From: DATKUC01 sp964553615
Lineage (GTDB): Bacteria; Spirochaetota; Spirochaetia; DSM-27196; DATKUC01
DNA: 64,000 nt
Assembly (NCBI GenBank): GCA_964553615.1
Contig: CAZKMA010000018.1
Span: 11,399-75,398 of the forward strand
Reading direction: 5' to 3'
Part shown: one piece after another, positions 14,756 to 25,700 of the stretch
Numbering within the stretch: the stretch's first letter is position 1
How the letters are laid out: each line of letters opens with the position of its first letter
Notes under the pieces: generated by a model
The model's input: only the letters and a program-made list of their open reading frames with translations
Database searches by the model: none
Told to the model about the DNA's origin: nothing
Program-made: the position numbers and the translations under genes

Positions 14756-16591
14756 ATGTACGGGATGATGTCTCTGCGTCCCCTCGCTTTTGTTGCGGTT
14801 CTGACCGTAGCGCTCATCTCCGGCTGTTCAACAGAACGAGGAAGTACCTTTTCGTCGGTCGTCGGTGCCGAACAGGATCGTACGGCTGCTCCAGCAACGA
14901 GCCAACCTTCGGATCAGGCACCGAAGGCCCCCTCCAGCGGAGGTGGGGCCGTGGCGCCATCCGACGCCGGTCCATCGCCTGCTCCGCGACACCCCGTTAA
15001 GACCACGAGCAAAGGTGAGCATGGCGGCCGTTTCGACATTGAGACGAAGGCGCAGTCGGGCACCGTCATTTCCGTTACCTCCGATCCTTCGAATGCGGAA
15101 GTATACGTAAACGGCCAATTTCAGGGATTTACCCCCCTTACGATGGAAAACCTCGACTCAGGCGCCTACAATATTCAAATTCGGAAGTCGGGTTACTATC
15201 CCGTGACGCGCCGAATCGATATTTCCGCGGACACAAATGTCTCAATCGATGCAACGCTCTCGCCGGTAACCGGATACCTCTCAATCGGTACAACCCCTCC
15301 CGACGCGGAGGTCTACGTGGATGGGCGACGAGTGCACGACATCGTAGTAGAGCTTCCCATCGGGATACACAGGGTTCGGGTTGCCCGATTTGCGTACCGC
15401 GACTTCCGGACCACAGTACAGATTTACGCAAACTCGACGACTGCCGTGACCGCATCTCTGGAACGGGCGGCCTTCAATCTCACGGACCTGTCTGTTGGTC
15501 GGCGAACCTTTAATCCCCACAACCCGGGCCCCCTTGGAACTTCGGTCATTCAGTTCCGGGTGAGTTCTTACGGACATGCTACGGTGAGCATACGACGAGA
15601 GACTTCCGACACGGTCAAGACTTTCGTCATTCAATCCTTTCATCAGTGGCAGCAGCAGGTATCGTGGAACGGAACAGATATGGACGGGAAGACCGTCCCG
15701 GACGGGACCTACCTTGTTTCCGTTTCTGCGACACCCGCCGACGGTGGTCCCGCTCAGGATTTAACCACAACCGTTTCGGTCAACTCTACTATCTCCATCC
15801 GCTATCGGTCCATGTTGAGCGGGGCACCGGGACTCGCCTACTCTCCAATTGCCGACACGCTGCCTTTCGGGAGCCTTCAGGTCGGAACACAGTTTCTGGC
15901 GCACACCGGTTACGACGCCCAGAACGCGCTGGTCGCGCGGGTCCCGCTGGTATTTGGCCTTCGCTACGGTCTTCCGTCCGCTCTGGAGTTCGATGCGAGT
16001 GCCCAGGGCGTACTCAACACGAATCAGGCATTGAACGACGGTTCGGTGAGCCTTGGTTTGCGCTGGAGATATGCCTCTCTATCCATGGGCTCCGGGCTCG
16101 TGGGAATTGATTCGGCCGTTGCTTCCCGGGTAACCTTTCTCTCTTCGGCAGCCACCGACACCCTCACGAATTTTGACGGGGTTTCGATATCTGCGCCAGT
16201 CTCCTTCCATATCGGTCCCCTTGGGCTCGGCTTGTCGGCCGAGGTTCTTGCATCCACGTATCCGGTTGCTCCGGTAGTTCAATCGCCCGCCGCCGGCGTG
16301 TACCTCTGGGCCTATGGCCGAACTGGAATCTACATAGATACTCCCACGGTTCTTGCCGGTGTCTCCGCTGCAGTTCGTTCTCTGCCGTTTCTTGCGCCGG
16401 TCGGAACCGGGTACCCGGACGCGCGGGCCACAATTGGCGGTTGGGTCCAGCTCCCCATGGAGGTCTCAGCCGAGGCGCATTTCATGATTCCCGGAACGTC
16501 CTTCGTTGTGAGTATTACCGGGGCAGGAGAAGTTACGAGTCTCAGTGACTACTATGTCTCGGCCGGCGGCGGGTTCGCGTTCCTGTATTGA
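14756..16591 (+). CDS. PEGA-repeat lipoprotein with C-terminal barrel-like domain
   Basis: The protein has 611 residues. A lipobox (LISGCS, Cys near 25) is followed by a Ser/Pro-rich linker to about 95. Two PEGA repeats come next (about 100-170: VTSDPSNAEVYVNGQFQGFTPL; about 172-235: IGTTPPDAEVYVDGRRV). Residues 250-340 resemble a FlgD-type Ig domain (QQVSWNGTDMDGKTVPDGTYLVSVSATP). A final stretch of about 260 residues alternates like a membrane barrel and ends GFAFLY. PEGA repeats occur on bacterial surface proteins. The combination suggests a lipid-anchored adapter built into an outer-membrane barrel. The start is uncertain: GTG at 14741 and ATG at 14765 are alternatives. Confidence 0.7.
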   Translation: MYGMMSLRPLAFVAVLTVALISGCSTERGSTFSSVVGAEQDRTAAPATSQPSDQAPKAPSSGGGAVAPSDAGPSPAPRHPVKTTSKGEHGGRFDIETKAQSGTVISVTSDPSNAEVYVNGQFQGFTPLTMENLDSGAYNIQIRKSGYYPVTRRIDISADTNVSIDATLSPVTGYLSIGTTPPDAEVYVDGRRVHDIVVELPIGIHRVRVARFAYRDFRTTVQIYANSTTAVTASLERAAFNLTDLSVGRRTFNPHNPGPLGTSVIQFRVSSYGHATVSIRRETSDTVKTFVIQSFHQWQQQVSWNGTDMDGKTVPDGTYLVSVSATPADGGPAQDLTTTVSVNSTISIRYRSMLSGAPGLAYSPIADTLPFGSLQVGTQFLAHTGYDAQNALVARVPLVFGLRYGLPSALEFDASAQGVLNTNQALNDGSVSLGLRWRYASLSMGSGLVGIDSAVASRVTFLSSAATDTLTNFDGVSISAPVSFHIGPLGLGLSAEVLASTYPVAPVVQSPAAGVYLWAYGRTGIYIDTPTVLAGVSAAVRSLPFLAPVGTGYPDARATIGGWVQLPMEVSAEAHFMIPGTSFVVSITGAGEVTSLSDYYVSAGGGFAFLY

Positions 16592-16613
16592 TCCAGCGGC
16601 TTCCAGCCGACGG

Positions 16614-16713
16614 NNNNNNNNNNNNNNNNNNNNNNNNNNNNNNNNNNNNNNNNNNNNNNNNNNNNNNNNNNNNNNNNNNNNNNNNNNNNNNNNNNNNNNN
16701 NNNNNNNNNNNNN
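16614..16713. other. Assembly gap of 100 N
   Basis: A run of exactly 100 N, the usual placeholder for a scaffold join of unknown length. It interrupts the zinc-ribbon gene just after its membrane helix. The true missing length is unknown. Confidence 0.97.
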
Positions 16714-17061
16714 GAGAACTATGAAGGTAATTACAAGCGCGACGATTGCTGCGGCGTACACCCACGCCGGAAGTCTGCGTTTTCTTCTCTTACCCGTGGC
16801 GTCACTGCTGCCGAAGACGGATTCCAGAGAATAGGTATCCACATCCGCCCCGCTCATTGACTCTGCGCTGAGTTTTGTGACATCCCCTGCACCGGCGTAC
16901 CCGCAGGACGGACAACCGACAACGAACAGCTTGCTCTTGCCGGTGAATCCGCAGGAAGGACACCTCACCGCGGAGAAAAAGCGGCCGCAGTGAGGACAGA
17001 TCTTTGCGTCCCACCTGACCTCTTTGCGGCAGTTTTCACAGTAGAAGCGTGCGCGTTTCAC
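16714..17061 (-). CDS. Zinc-ribbon membrane protein, 3' end lost in the gap
   Basis: About 116 residues are visible. Two zinc-binding modules come first: CENCRKEVRWDAKICPHCGRFF, then CPSCGFTG...GCPSCGYAG. A Ser-rich linker follows, then a transmembrane helix (WVYAAAIVALVITFIV, about 98-116) where the gap starts. The start overlaps the stop of the gene upstream (ATGA). On the far side of the gap one minus-strand frame continues as VGWKPLDQYRN to a stop at 16552 inside the convergent PEGA gene, but frame across the gap is unknown. The pattern suggests a cytoplasmic metal-binding head anchored in the membrane. The function is unknown. Confidence 0.7.
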
Positions 17062-18041
17062 CGGGGAATATCACGTGCAAAGAGTGTGCTGAAGTAGAAC
17101 TCTTCGTACAGTCCGGCGTCGTGCATGGAGGATGCGAGGTCCATGGAAAGTCCGGGATCCGAGAAGATTGCCGGTAGCCGGTCCAGTCGGATACGAGCCT
17201 CCAGAAAAAAAGTGCTGTGAACGAAGTCTCCAATCACGGCCGGCTGCTTTTCCCCGTGGCTCCAGAGCACCACCAGTCCGGACTTTCGGTCCACAGGAAT
17301 CTCAATGGTGTATTTCCCGGGGCCCGAATTTCGGTCCTGATAGAGATAAAACAGGTAAGAAAGACCGGATGAAAGCTCACTTGCCGAGGACAGGAGCAGG
17401 TAGAGATAGCGATTCGACCGAATCGCCTTGAAGTATTCTATTTGCGTGCCACCTTTCTTCCAGAAGAGTGAGTTCTGAATGGGGAGCTCTTTTCGTACAC
17501 CGTCCCGTTCCTGCACGAACCTGCGTGGCACAAAATAGTTAGCATAACGGGCAAAAGTGGGAACCTTGAGCCAGTCGAGATAGCGATTGTCGATGAGTAT
17601 GGGTTCCGAAGCGGGATCGAGGTCGAGGGATCGAATGGTCACCTCCTGGCCGGTGCCATCCCCGGCGTGGACAATCGAACTCTGCCCCACGGTGAACGGG
17701 GAGTTCGTGTCCGACGGCGATACGAAGATAGCGCTCACCGCGTAATTCACTTCTCCGGGCCGTGCAAAAAAACCCAGAATCGCTGCAGGTCCATTTCCGA
17801 CTCCGACATCGGGACGAACACCAAGTGGTGGAACGTACGCAAGATCGGCCTGATGCGAGAGGATGTATTGAACTATCGCCTGCGGCGTATCCTTCATTGC
17901 CTGAAGATCCGCATTGGTTCCGCCACGCACCAGATAATAGTAAACCGCATCTTCGCCATTCTGGATTGTTATGGCAAACATCCGCATCGGCACAAGGACG
18001 GCACTCACCACCAGGATTAAAAAAAGAACTCGCCTCTTCAT
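17058..18041 (-). CDS. Exported protein of unknown function
   Basis: The protein has 327 residues with a signal peptide (1-22, ending RMFAIT). It is predicted periplasmic. It begins IQNGEDAVYYYLVRGGTNADLQAMKDTPQAIVQYI, and the C-terminal half reads as beta-rich (YLYLLLSSASELSSGLSYLFYLYQDRNSGPGKYTIEIPVDRKSGLVVLW). I recognise no family. It follows the receptor phosphatase gene by 32 nt and overlaps the zinc-ribbon gene, so the repeat protein, receptor phosphatase, this protein and the zinc-ribbon protein may form one unit. Confidence 0.65.
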   Translation of the reverse strand: MKRRVLFLILVVSAVLVPMRMFAITIQNGEDAVYYYLVRGGTNADLQAMKDTPQAIVQYILSHQADLAYVPPLGVRPDVGVGNGPAAILGFFARPGEVNYAVSAIFVSPSDTNSPFTVGQSSIVHAGDGTGQEVTIRSLDLDPASEPILIDNRYLDWLKVPTFARYANYFVPRRFVQERDGVRKELPIQNSLFWKKGGTQIEYFKAIRSNRYLYLLLSSASELSSGLSYLFYLYQDRNSGPGKYTIEIPVDRKSGLVVLWSHGEKQPAVIGDFVHSTFFLEARIRLDRLPAIFSDPGLSMDLASSMHDAGLYEEFYFSTLFARDIPR

Positions 18042-18073
18042 GTTCTCTCTATCGGCACAGAGCGTAACCGCTG

Positions 18074-21000
18074 TTACTTCTTTTCGACGCCGAGAATGGT
18101 CAGATCATCATACTGCTCATCTTCTTTGATGTGCGTAAAGTAGATGTACTCACCGTCAGGTTCCAGGTCGAGTGGACTGCGAAAATACCGATCGTACTGC
18201 TTGAAATTCCGCTTCAGGAACTCGTCTACCCGTCGGTCAACCTGCACGCGATCTTCCGGACCTGCGGTTGGGTCCAGGTAGACACGAAAGAGTTTTTCAA
18301 CCGAAACAAGAGCAAGTACAGTGTTTTCGGTCGTAGCCTCACAAGTTGTGAAGTCGAACGTAAGTTCTTCATCTGGAATCGAGTTTCTTTCCCGTGTCAG
18401 TTCGTATACGCCGCCATGTTGCACGGAATCCACAATTTGATAGATGCGCTCCATTCCGAGCTCTTCTTTCACCGTATCGCCGAGTCGATCCTGCGTATAA
18501 GTCCCGTCGTCTATCTCCTCCTGGCGTACATAGAAAGGCTCGAACGTGGGTCGACGGACCACACGCGTCGCCTCTTCCAGACCGTCGGTGAACATCAGCA
18601 GAATGTCGCCTTTCTTGAGCGTTACGGGAACCTGCGGAAAACCGTTTGGAATGAGACTGCTGCTGAAAACTCCCGCTGCCGGGGATGTCGGCATCTCAAT
18701 CTCCACCATCCGCGACTTTTCGGCATCGAACATATGAAGTTTGTTGTCTCCCGCATGGCTGACCCTGCACACGCCGGTTCGCGTATCCAGGATTGCAATG
18801 GTGAAAGCCGCAAAGCGCCCCTTGAACCCGCGTTCTTCTACCAGGTCGTTGATTTCGCGGACAAGATTCGGCAGTGTGGTGTTGATGTTTTTCGCAGACC
18901 AGGTCCGGAAATGATTCAGAAAGATGGTGGCCACAACGACCATTATGAGCGCGGCCGGCACTCCCTTACCCGAAATGTCGCACTTGATGAGCGCAAAGTG
19001 ATCATCGTCTATCTTTTCGTAGTCAAAGTAGTCTCCGGAAACACCTTTTGCGCCCTCGTAGTAGCCGTAGAACAGAACATTCTCGGTCTCAGTCTTGCCC
19101 GTGGTGCTTTTTGCTCCGGTCTTGCTCAGATCGAGGGGAATGAACATCTTCTGGACGTCCTTTCCGACCGTGAGCATCTTGTTTGCCTCCGCAGCCTGCA
19201 CAAGCCCCTGGGTCATCTGATTGATCACGTCGGCGAGCGTGAACAGCTCATCGTGTGTCCGCGTGTCTATCACGTGCGATTCGAGCTCGGACTTGTCCTC
19301 CGTGTCACGAATCAGTTCCACACCGCGCACCAGTCTGCGGATTGGGATAACTATGATGGTGGCAAGCACCAGTGCGCCGATGATACCGATTCCCACGGCG
19401 ATGAGGGCAATAATGACAGTTGTACGAATGAGGTTGTTTGTTGCGCTATCTATCTGGGCAAGTATGCGGTCGGTGGACACTTCAAGACGCACTATTCCGT
19501 GATAGTAGATGTCGCTGTTCGGCTGGAGATAGACGATCGGTTTGTAAAATTCGAACTTTGTCTGGGCCCGCGTCAGGTTTTCCGGATTGAAGTTCGGGGT
19601 GCTTCCCACCACGTTTCCGATTTTGTTCAGCTGCTGAGTTGCCTGCCGTTCGAGATCGCGTCGGATAGTGTCCACGTTTTGCCGTTCCTGCTCGGCCTGG
19701 GGGCCAGTCTGGCGAACGAGCTGGAGAATTCTCTGAGAGAGGTCCGACAGCTGTTTCGGGATGTCTCCGAGAGTCTGGCGCGCCTCCGTATTGATCTTCT
19801 TTTCGAGGTCAGGCAACCGTGGAGAAATTGAGTCTTCAATTCGTGTGCGGCCGCGCTGAAACTCCTCCGGGATCAGCTTCAGGTTGCCCTTATCGGGGAC
19901 GGACTTGGGGTCGGTTATCCGCGGATCGTTCGTGGCCCATATGTAGTCCATACCGTCAGCCGCGTTCTGGCTGGCGTTCGGACCGGTAATGGTCACCCAG
20001 CGGGCCTCCTGTACCGCCGACATCTGTTCCGTCAGCGCACTCAGGGCGATAATGTTGTTGTTTGCGTTGGGCAGATATTGCGATGCACCCGTGCCCACGC
20101 TCTGAAGAAGGACTTCCACACGGTTACGGAGGCCATCTGCGAGTGTCCGCTTCTGTGTGTCGAGCATGAATCGGCCGAGTACTACCGCAACCATGAGAAC
20201 AACGGCAACAACAAGCACAACGACGAAAAACGAGAACTTGATGCGTATGCCGAATCCTCTCTGTCTCATAGTGTCCATCCTCTCTCTTTGTCTCGCTCCG
20301 GTCGGCCCGTTCCCGGTAAGCAGCGCATGTACTTCGCTCCGTATGAGTTGCCCCTCACGAACAAGGGCAATGACCCTGCTCCCCGAAAAAAGTATAACGA
20401 CAGCGAGGAAAATGAGTGTCGTCCAGAGGAGCAGCTCGCTGACCGGAACCGAAAAGTACCGCGGCGGCGCGAAAACATATTTCGGTGCATAATGAACGGT
20501 GAAATCGCCGAATTTGATGGTACCCGAGGACTCGAAGGAGAGCAGCGGCTGCGTCATGTAGAGTCCACGTTGAGAGTGGACAAGTCCGACGCGATAGGTA
20601 CCTTTCTTGATCAGATCGATGACGGGACCTCGAATATCCCGATCATCCTGTACCGTAAAGCTGCCCTTGTTTCGAAAGAATGTATAGTCCCACGGCGCTC
20701 TGCCGTCCCTGTCCAGGATTATTTCCTGCACTATCCCGTTCGAATCAAAACCACGACCAATAATGTTGAGAGTTATCCGGCCAAGCACGTCCTTCTTGGT
20801 GTTGACAAACGACACGTAAGTTACTGGAACGTATTTGTTCAGCCTGAGCAGGATAGTCTGCGGCTTCCCGACGTTCCCGACGCTGTCGACAGCCGAGACA
20901 GTGAGGGCCCACAGTCCATTGTTGAAGTTCTGTTCCGAAATCTCCGGCGAATTGAGCTGAACTCTTCCGTTCGGAGATCCCACCGTGTAATCGGCAAGGA

Positions 21001-22711
21001 CCGGTGGAGACATTGGACCGCTTAAGTATTCGAGGGTATAGCTGTATCCCGCAACGTCTTTGTCGGAAGGCGGATTCCAACGGACAGTGAAACTGTTGGA
21101 TGTCAGATAGCCGGACTCGTCCACACTCGGACGAAGAAACGTGACCACGCCCGGCGGCGTGGTGTCCCGGAAATAGGAGACGGACGAAATGGTTGACCAG
21201 TTACCGGCAAAATCTTCGGTCCGCATGCGGAAATACCAGAAACCGTCTTTCGTTGCATTCTCCTGGACCGACGTCGTCTCAGAGGGAACTCTCTCACGTT
21301 CGGGTACGGGAGCGTCAGGGTTCTGGGACCATACGTAACTATAGGCAGCAATCCCCGACGGGTCCGCCGGGGCATTCCAGCGAATGCGGACTGAACTCTC
21401 AGATGAACGCTTGTCCGCGACGAAATTTACCGGAATCGGTGTTGCGGGATCAACATGGAGGTCCGGCGAAAGGGCTACGAGACGTACATCCGTCTCGCTT
21501 CGCCGATTCTGCCAGAACATGAATATCCTGTTCCGGAACAGAACCGGCGCAACGAATGTCGAGCTTCCCGGCAGAGGGCCGACATCCTTTTGCCGAAAAA
21601 AGATCCCATCTTTCGATGCAAACATGATCTGATCATTTCCAGAGCGGTTGTCAAACCAGACTATGTTGATTGCCTTTCCGTCCGGAACAATAATCGGATA
21701 ATTGGCGGTCTGGAGACCACGGGTTACCGGAAGAGCTTCCCCGTTCAGCGAGCCGTCACGATTCAGCAGCGCAAACTCAATCTGTTTCGATTCTCTTCCC
21801 TTCCGACGCTCCCATGCTACCGCAAGTCCCTCCGAAGTTACCGCAATGGAAGGGCGTTGATTGTCGTATGATTGCACGGTGTATACCGGCGGCTTGTCGC
21901 CAGGATCAAGAAAGGTCGAAATTTGACGAGCCTGGCTCCATGTGGAACCGTGGTCGTCGCTGTATTTGATGTAAATCTGGTAGTTGCTGCCGACTGTGGG
22001 GTTTGCGCTCTGGAAGGCAACGTACTCCCGTCCCTCGAAAACTGTGAACTCCGGATTGAAGTTCAGGCTCAATCCGGGATCCTGTTCAAGAACCCTGAAC
22101 TGAGTCCAGTCCGTTCCGTTGTCAGAAAGAGAATAGAGAATGCTCAAATTGCCTTGAATGTTCCGGTTCGCGAAGAGAATGTACCCGCCGTCTTCTCGTG
22201 CAAAGACTCGCGGGGAAACCGTCACATCGGGCGAATCGATCTGCCCGCTTGGCACGAAGGTCTTTCCGCCGTCGTCCGACCGCAGGACCCTGGTATTGGA
22301 GCCGCTTATCGAAATTGCAATGAATATGTGTCCCTGGGGATCCACCATTCCCCAGAAGATGAGCGGCGGGGAGCCTTCGTAGGAAAACGGCCCGGCAACC
22401 TTTTCCGGCGGGGTGAAGTTCACGCCGTCGGAAGAACTGGCAACCTCGATGTTAATTGTACCGTTTCCGTTGTTGTCCGGCACAATCTGCTGGAAGATTA
22501 CCCAGATATGTCCGTCATGCGTAAACGCCTGAGGAAACCGGATGTCGGTCTGCTGAGTCAGGAACTGAGGTGCGTTCCAGTAGTAATTTTGTGCGGACAC
22601 ACCGTGCACGATGATGATCAGCAGCCCCAGAGCCATGAGCGCCGATCGGAAACCGAGCAGGTTACCGAATCTGAGATCTGCGCCGCGTGCGTGCGCAATC
22701 GCTCTACTCAC
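18074..22711 (-). CDS. Giant transmembrane SpoIIE-type serine phosphatase receptor
   Basis: The protein has 1545 residues. A signal/anchor lies at about 20-40. Residues 45-420 look like BNR/sialidase-type propeller repeats (SSDGVNFTPPEK, SDDGGKTFVPSG, SDDHGSTWSQARQIS). Residues 430-640 carry two fibronectin-III-like domains (IRWNAPADPSGIAAYSYVWS, VRWNPPSDKDVAGYSY). Membrane helices near 755-780 and 825-855, an extra-cytoplasmic sensor to about 1115, a helix and a HAMP linker follow. The PP2C/SpoIIE domain runs from about 1210 (GVSGDYFDYE, CDISGKGVPAALIM, GDNKLHMFD, MFTDGLEEATR). Such phosphatases usually control anti-sigma antagonists by dephosphorylation. The start overlaps the upstream stop (ATGA). 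Confidence 0.85.
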   Translation of the reverse strand: MSRAIAHARGADLRFGNLLGFRSALMALGLLIIIVHGVSAQNYYWNAPQFLTQQTDIRFPQAFTHDGHIWVIFQQIVPDNNGNGTINIEVASSSDGVNFTPPEKVAGPFSYEGSPPLIFWGMVDPQGHIFIAISISGSNTRVLRSDDGGKTFVPSGQIDSPDVTVSPRVFAREDGGYILFANRNIQGNLSILYSLSDNGTDWTQFRVLEQDPGLSLNFNPEFTVFEGREYVAFQSANPTVGSNYQIYIKYSDDHGSTWSQARQISTFLDPGDKPPVYTVQSYDNQRPSIAVTSEGLAVAWERRKGRESKQIEFALLNRDGSLNGEALPVTRGLQTANYPIIVPDGKAINIVWFDNRSGNDQIMFASKDGIFFRQKDVGPLPGSSTFVAPVLFRNRIFMFWQNRRSETDVRLVALSPDLHVDPATPIPVNFVADKRSSESSVRIRWNAPADPSGIAAYSYVWSQNPDAPVPERERVPSETTSVQENATKDGFWYFRMRTEDFAGNWSTISSVSYFRDTTPPGVVTFLRPSVDESGYLTSNSFTVRWNPPSDKDVAGYSYTLEYLSGPMSPPVLADYTVGSPNGRVQLNSPEISEQNFNNGLWALTVSAVDSVGNVGKPQTILLRLNKYVPVTYVSFVNTKKDVLGRITLNIIGRGFDSNGIVQEIILDRDGRAPWDYTFFRNKGSFTVQDDRDIRGPVIDLIKKGTYRVGLVHSQRGLYMTQPLLSFESSGTIKFGDFTVHYAPKYVFAPPRYFSVPVSELLLWTTLIFLAVVILFSGSRVIALVREGQLIRSEVHALLTGNGPTGARQRERMDTMRQRGFGIRIKFSFFVVVLVVAVVLMVAVVLGRFMLDTQKRTLADGLRNRVEVLLQSVGTGASQYLPNANNNIIALSALTEQMSAVQEARWVTITGPNASQNAADGMDYIWATNDPRITDPKSVPDKGNLKLIPEEFQRGRTRIEDSISPRLPDLEKKINTEARQTLGDIPKQLSDLSQRILQLVRQTGPQAEQERQNVDTIRRDLERQATQQLNKIGNVVGSTPNFNPENLTRAQTKFEFYKPIVYLQPNSDIYYHGIVRLEVSTDRILAQIDSATNNLIRTTVIIALIAVGIGIIGALVLATIIVIPIRRLVRGVELIRDTEDKSELESHVIDTRTHDELFTLADVINQMTQGLVQAAEANKMLTVGKDVQKMFIPLDLSKTGAKSTTGKTETENVLFYGYYEGAKGVSGDYFDYEKIDDDHFALIKCDISGKGVPAALIMVVVATIFLNHFRTWSAKNINTTLPNLVREINDLVEERGFKGRFAAFTIAILDTRTGVCRVSHAGDNKLHMFDAEKSRMVEIEMPTSPAAGVFSSSLIPNGFPQVPVTLKKGDILLMFTDGLEEATRVVRRPTFEPFYVRQEEIDDGTYTQDRLGDTVKEELGMERIYQIVDSVQHGGVYELTRERNSIPDEELTFDFTTCEATTENTVLALVSVEKLFRVYLDPTAGPEDRVQVDRRVDEFLKRNFKQYDRYFRSPLDLEPDGEYIYFTHIKEDEQYDDLTILGVEKK

Positions 22712-25700
22712 TGCCCCAGCCTTGAAAGGATGTTGTTGCGAAGATCAACCAGCGGGGAGTACCCACGATTAGCCGGATTCTGCCAGATTCGGTCAACGAT
22801 GGCAAGAGCATCTGCAAGACGGCCGCCAATGAACAGATTCTGTGCCTGACTGAACTCCTGCATTGTCGCGCCGGGCAAGGTATAGGTCGCCGGACTTCCC
22901 AGAGCAATACGGTATCGGTCCAGCAGGACTTGAGCATTCCGGTTGTCGGGATTCAGTTCAAGGGCCTTCTCCAGCCGAACCACCGCCACCTGTGTCTGAG
23001 TGCGGTCTCCCGTTGCGGCAAGTTTCTGTGCATCTGCAACCAGAGTGTCCGATTCCTGCTTCTTTGCAATTGTAACAGGATTCGGCCGGATGCCCAGATC
23101 TATTTCGAGCCTCGCAATCTCGTTCTGAAGCCCCGGAAAGTTTGCATCAATAGCACGCAGATCATATAGATCAACAAGCGCAGAGCGAGCATTGGTTTTG
23201 CTGCGGCTGACCGCTTCGTCGAACCGTTGCTTGAAGATCTCCGGGAACTGTTTTGGATTGGTTATTTGCAGTATCCGGAGGGCAAGGACGCGGGCTTCCT
23301 GGTTGAACGGTCGCGCAACCACAACGCTTTGAATATTCGCCTCCGCCTTTGCAAGAAATACCTTTCCCTCCTGCGTATTACCACTTGTGTACAGCTGTTT
23401 CCCCTCGGTAAAATTCTCTTTCGCACGATTGAGGTAATTCCCCAGAGTGAAGAACAGTGGATCCGTTTCGGTGAGCTCGCGCGTGTTCTGAAGATTCAAG
23501 GCAGCCTGAACAATTTTGAGCCAGTTTTCGATTTCGAGTTGCGGAGTATTGGGCGACACCGCCGACCACAGATTTTTCGCCTTCAACAGATCGGCCTCGG
23601 CCTGCGCAAACTGATCCTGCTGATATTCCGATCGTCCCTGTTCGATGAGATTCCTCACGTCGGTCACAACCCGAACATAGTTCGCGCGCTTGATCTGGTC
23701 ACCGAGATCTGCGAGTCGCCGGTCCATTGTATCGCTGTAATTCTGATCATGCTGCAGATCCAGAGCCTGAAGGGAAACCTGACGTGCGTCCTGTAATTTC
23801 TGAATCGCCGTCTCGACGTCACGTCGAGTAAGCGCAACCTGGGCCTCCTGAAGTGCGCGGTCCGCTCGCGTGCGAAGATTTGCAGCAAGCTCCACATTTT
23901 TCCGGGCAGTGGCGGCATTCGTCTTGGCCTGATCCAGGAGCGTAGCGGTCTCCTGATCGAGAGATTTCGCAACGTCGATACTTGACTTGATACGCGGAAG
24001 CTCGGAAATGTAGACCGGTGCATTTGAATACTGGTCGAGGTAAGATTTTACATCCGATTCGAGCGTGGTGAGTCCCGCCACAGCATCGTTCAAGGTGGCG
24101 AGCGCCTTCTCCGGATACCGATAGGTCACCGTTGCCTCCGACCCCTGGCTCACAACCGTCTGCTGCACACCTTTCAGATTCTTATCCGCACTTGCCACGG
24201 CAGACTGAGCCTGAGCGTACGACGTTTTCAGATTTGTCATCTGTAGCTCTGCAATCTTTTCCACGCCCGTCGCGTCGGTTTGCTGCAGGCGCCCCGCTGC
24301 GGTCTGGTAATCCGCGTAGGTCTGTTCCGCAATCCTGAGAGCTGATTGATTGTCGTACGTCCCACTGGAGTCTTTCAACGTACCCACCCGCTGCTTCCAG
24401 ATATTCATATTCTTCTCGAGCTCGCTCAGGAAACCGTCCAGCTTATTTCGATTGGCAACCAGATCGACCAGCGTTTTTCCCGAAAGGACATCGACCCCCT
24501 GCCCCCCCTGAATAAGACCTATGAGAGTCCGATAGGATTCAGAAGATTCGTACAGATACTGCGCCGTGAGAAATTCGGGTAGATGCTTCCTGAGCATGTC
24601 CTGATCCGCTGCTGGAAGAGTCAGGTCGCTGTTCACGGTGAGGCGGCGAGTCCACAGTTCAACGGTCGAGAATGCAACGCGGGCCACTGGAATCGTTGAG
24701 ACAAATTTTTTCTCTGCCTCAGCGAGCGAGCCGGAGTCGTACTGATCTATGCTGCTCTGATATTCAGAGGACGCACGGGCAATGATTGCCTTGTCGGCAC
24801 CTGTCTGGGACGAGTCGAGGAAACCTGCAATGGCAGCCAGAATTCCCTCGCGGAAGCTTACCTGCGGGCGTCCACGAATGTACCAGGTAATAAAGGTCAG
24901 ATACCAGTTCTGTTCGACCTGGGGCTTTTCAAGGTGTGCCTGTGCATTTATCGAATCCAGTGAGTTTGCGGCGGACTCGAGGCCGTTTCTCAACGTCAGA
25001 ACCTGCACAATTCTCTTCGTGAGTTCATCGAGACGACTGGTCAAGAGTTTCGGGTCTCCGTTTGCGGCAGCCGCCTCGAAGCTCCGCGCGGCCTGTTCAA
25101 TCCCGCTCATGGATGCAATGAACTGCTGTACAGTGTCGGTAATACGTGTGGTCGCAGTTTCCGCACGACCGACAACCAGTTGCTGCGAGTAGCCTTCGGC
25201 AAGAAACTCCGCACGGAAGATGTCGAACCCGCTGAGATATGCCCGAATTGCCTCGGCATATTTGCCGGCTTTGATGAACGCATCGCCGGACGCCATGACC
25301 TCGTCGAACTTGTTGAGGTTATATCTGAACTGTACAATGGCCTGCCACTCGGTAAGATTGCGTTTTGTGCGTTCGTTGGGCGCGGCATCGAGCTTCTTCA
25401 TCTGTTCGATAATTGCAAGTGCCTTTTCCGGCTTGTCAGGTTCGGTCTTGATTACCTTGATCAGCTCCTGCCACAGCGTGAAATACTCTCCGCGGATGTT
25501 GCGGATCGTCTGCATGAGGGACTCTGCCTCGTCTATGCGATCCGGATGCTTCCGGACCGTATCGGTGAGCAGTAGAATGGCGTCATTGAGCCTCTTTCGG
25601 ATAATGAGATCCCGCGCGGTCGCAATAGGATCTTCCTTCTGCCCTCCCGCCACGGCAATTCCGGCGACAGTGAGAGCGAGAAAGATTAGTGCGAAAGCAA

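Noticed and set aside
18131..19831. A 566-codon open frame on the plus strand inside the receptor phosphatase gene
   Set aside because: It lies entirely antisense to a protein with intact SpoIIE motifs and has a composition typical of a shadow frame (many Arg, His, Val) with no motif of its own.
20078..21025. A 315-codon plus-strand frame opposite the fibronectin-like region
   Set aside because: Charged shadow frame; the minus strand carries the membrane helices and Ig-like repeats.
21872..22849. A 325-codon plus-strand frame across the start of the receptor phosphatase
   Set aside because: It spans two overlapping real minus-strand genes and contains no recognisable domain.
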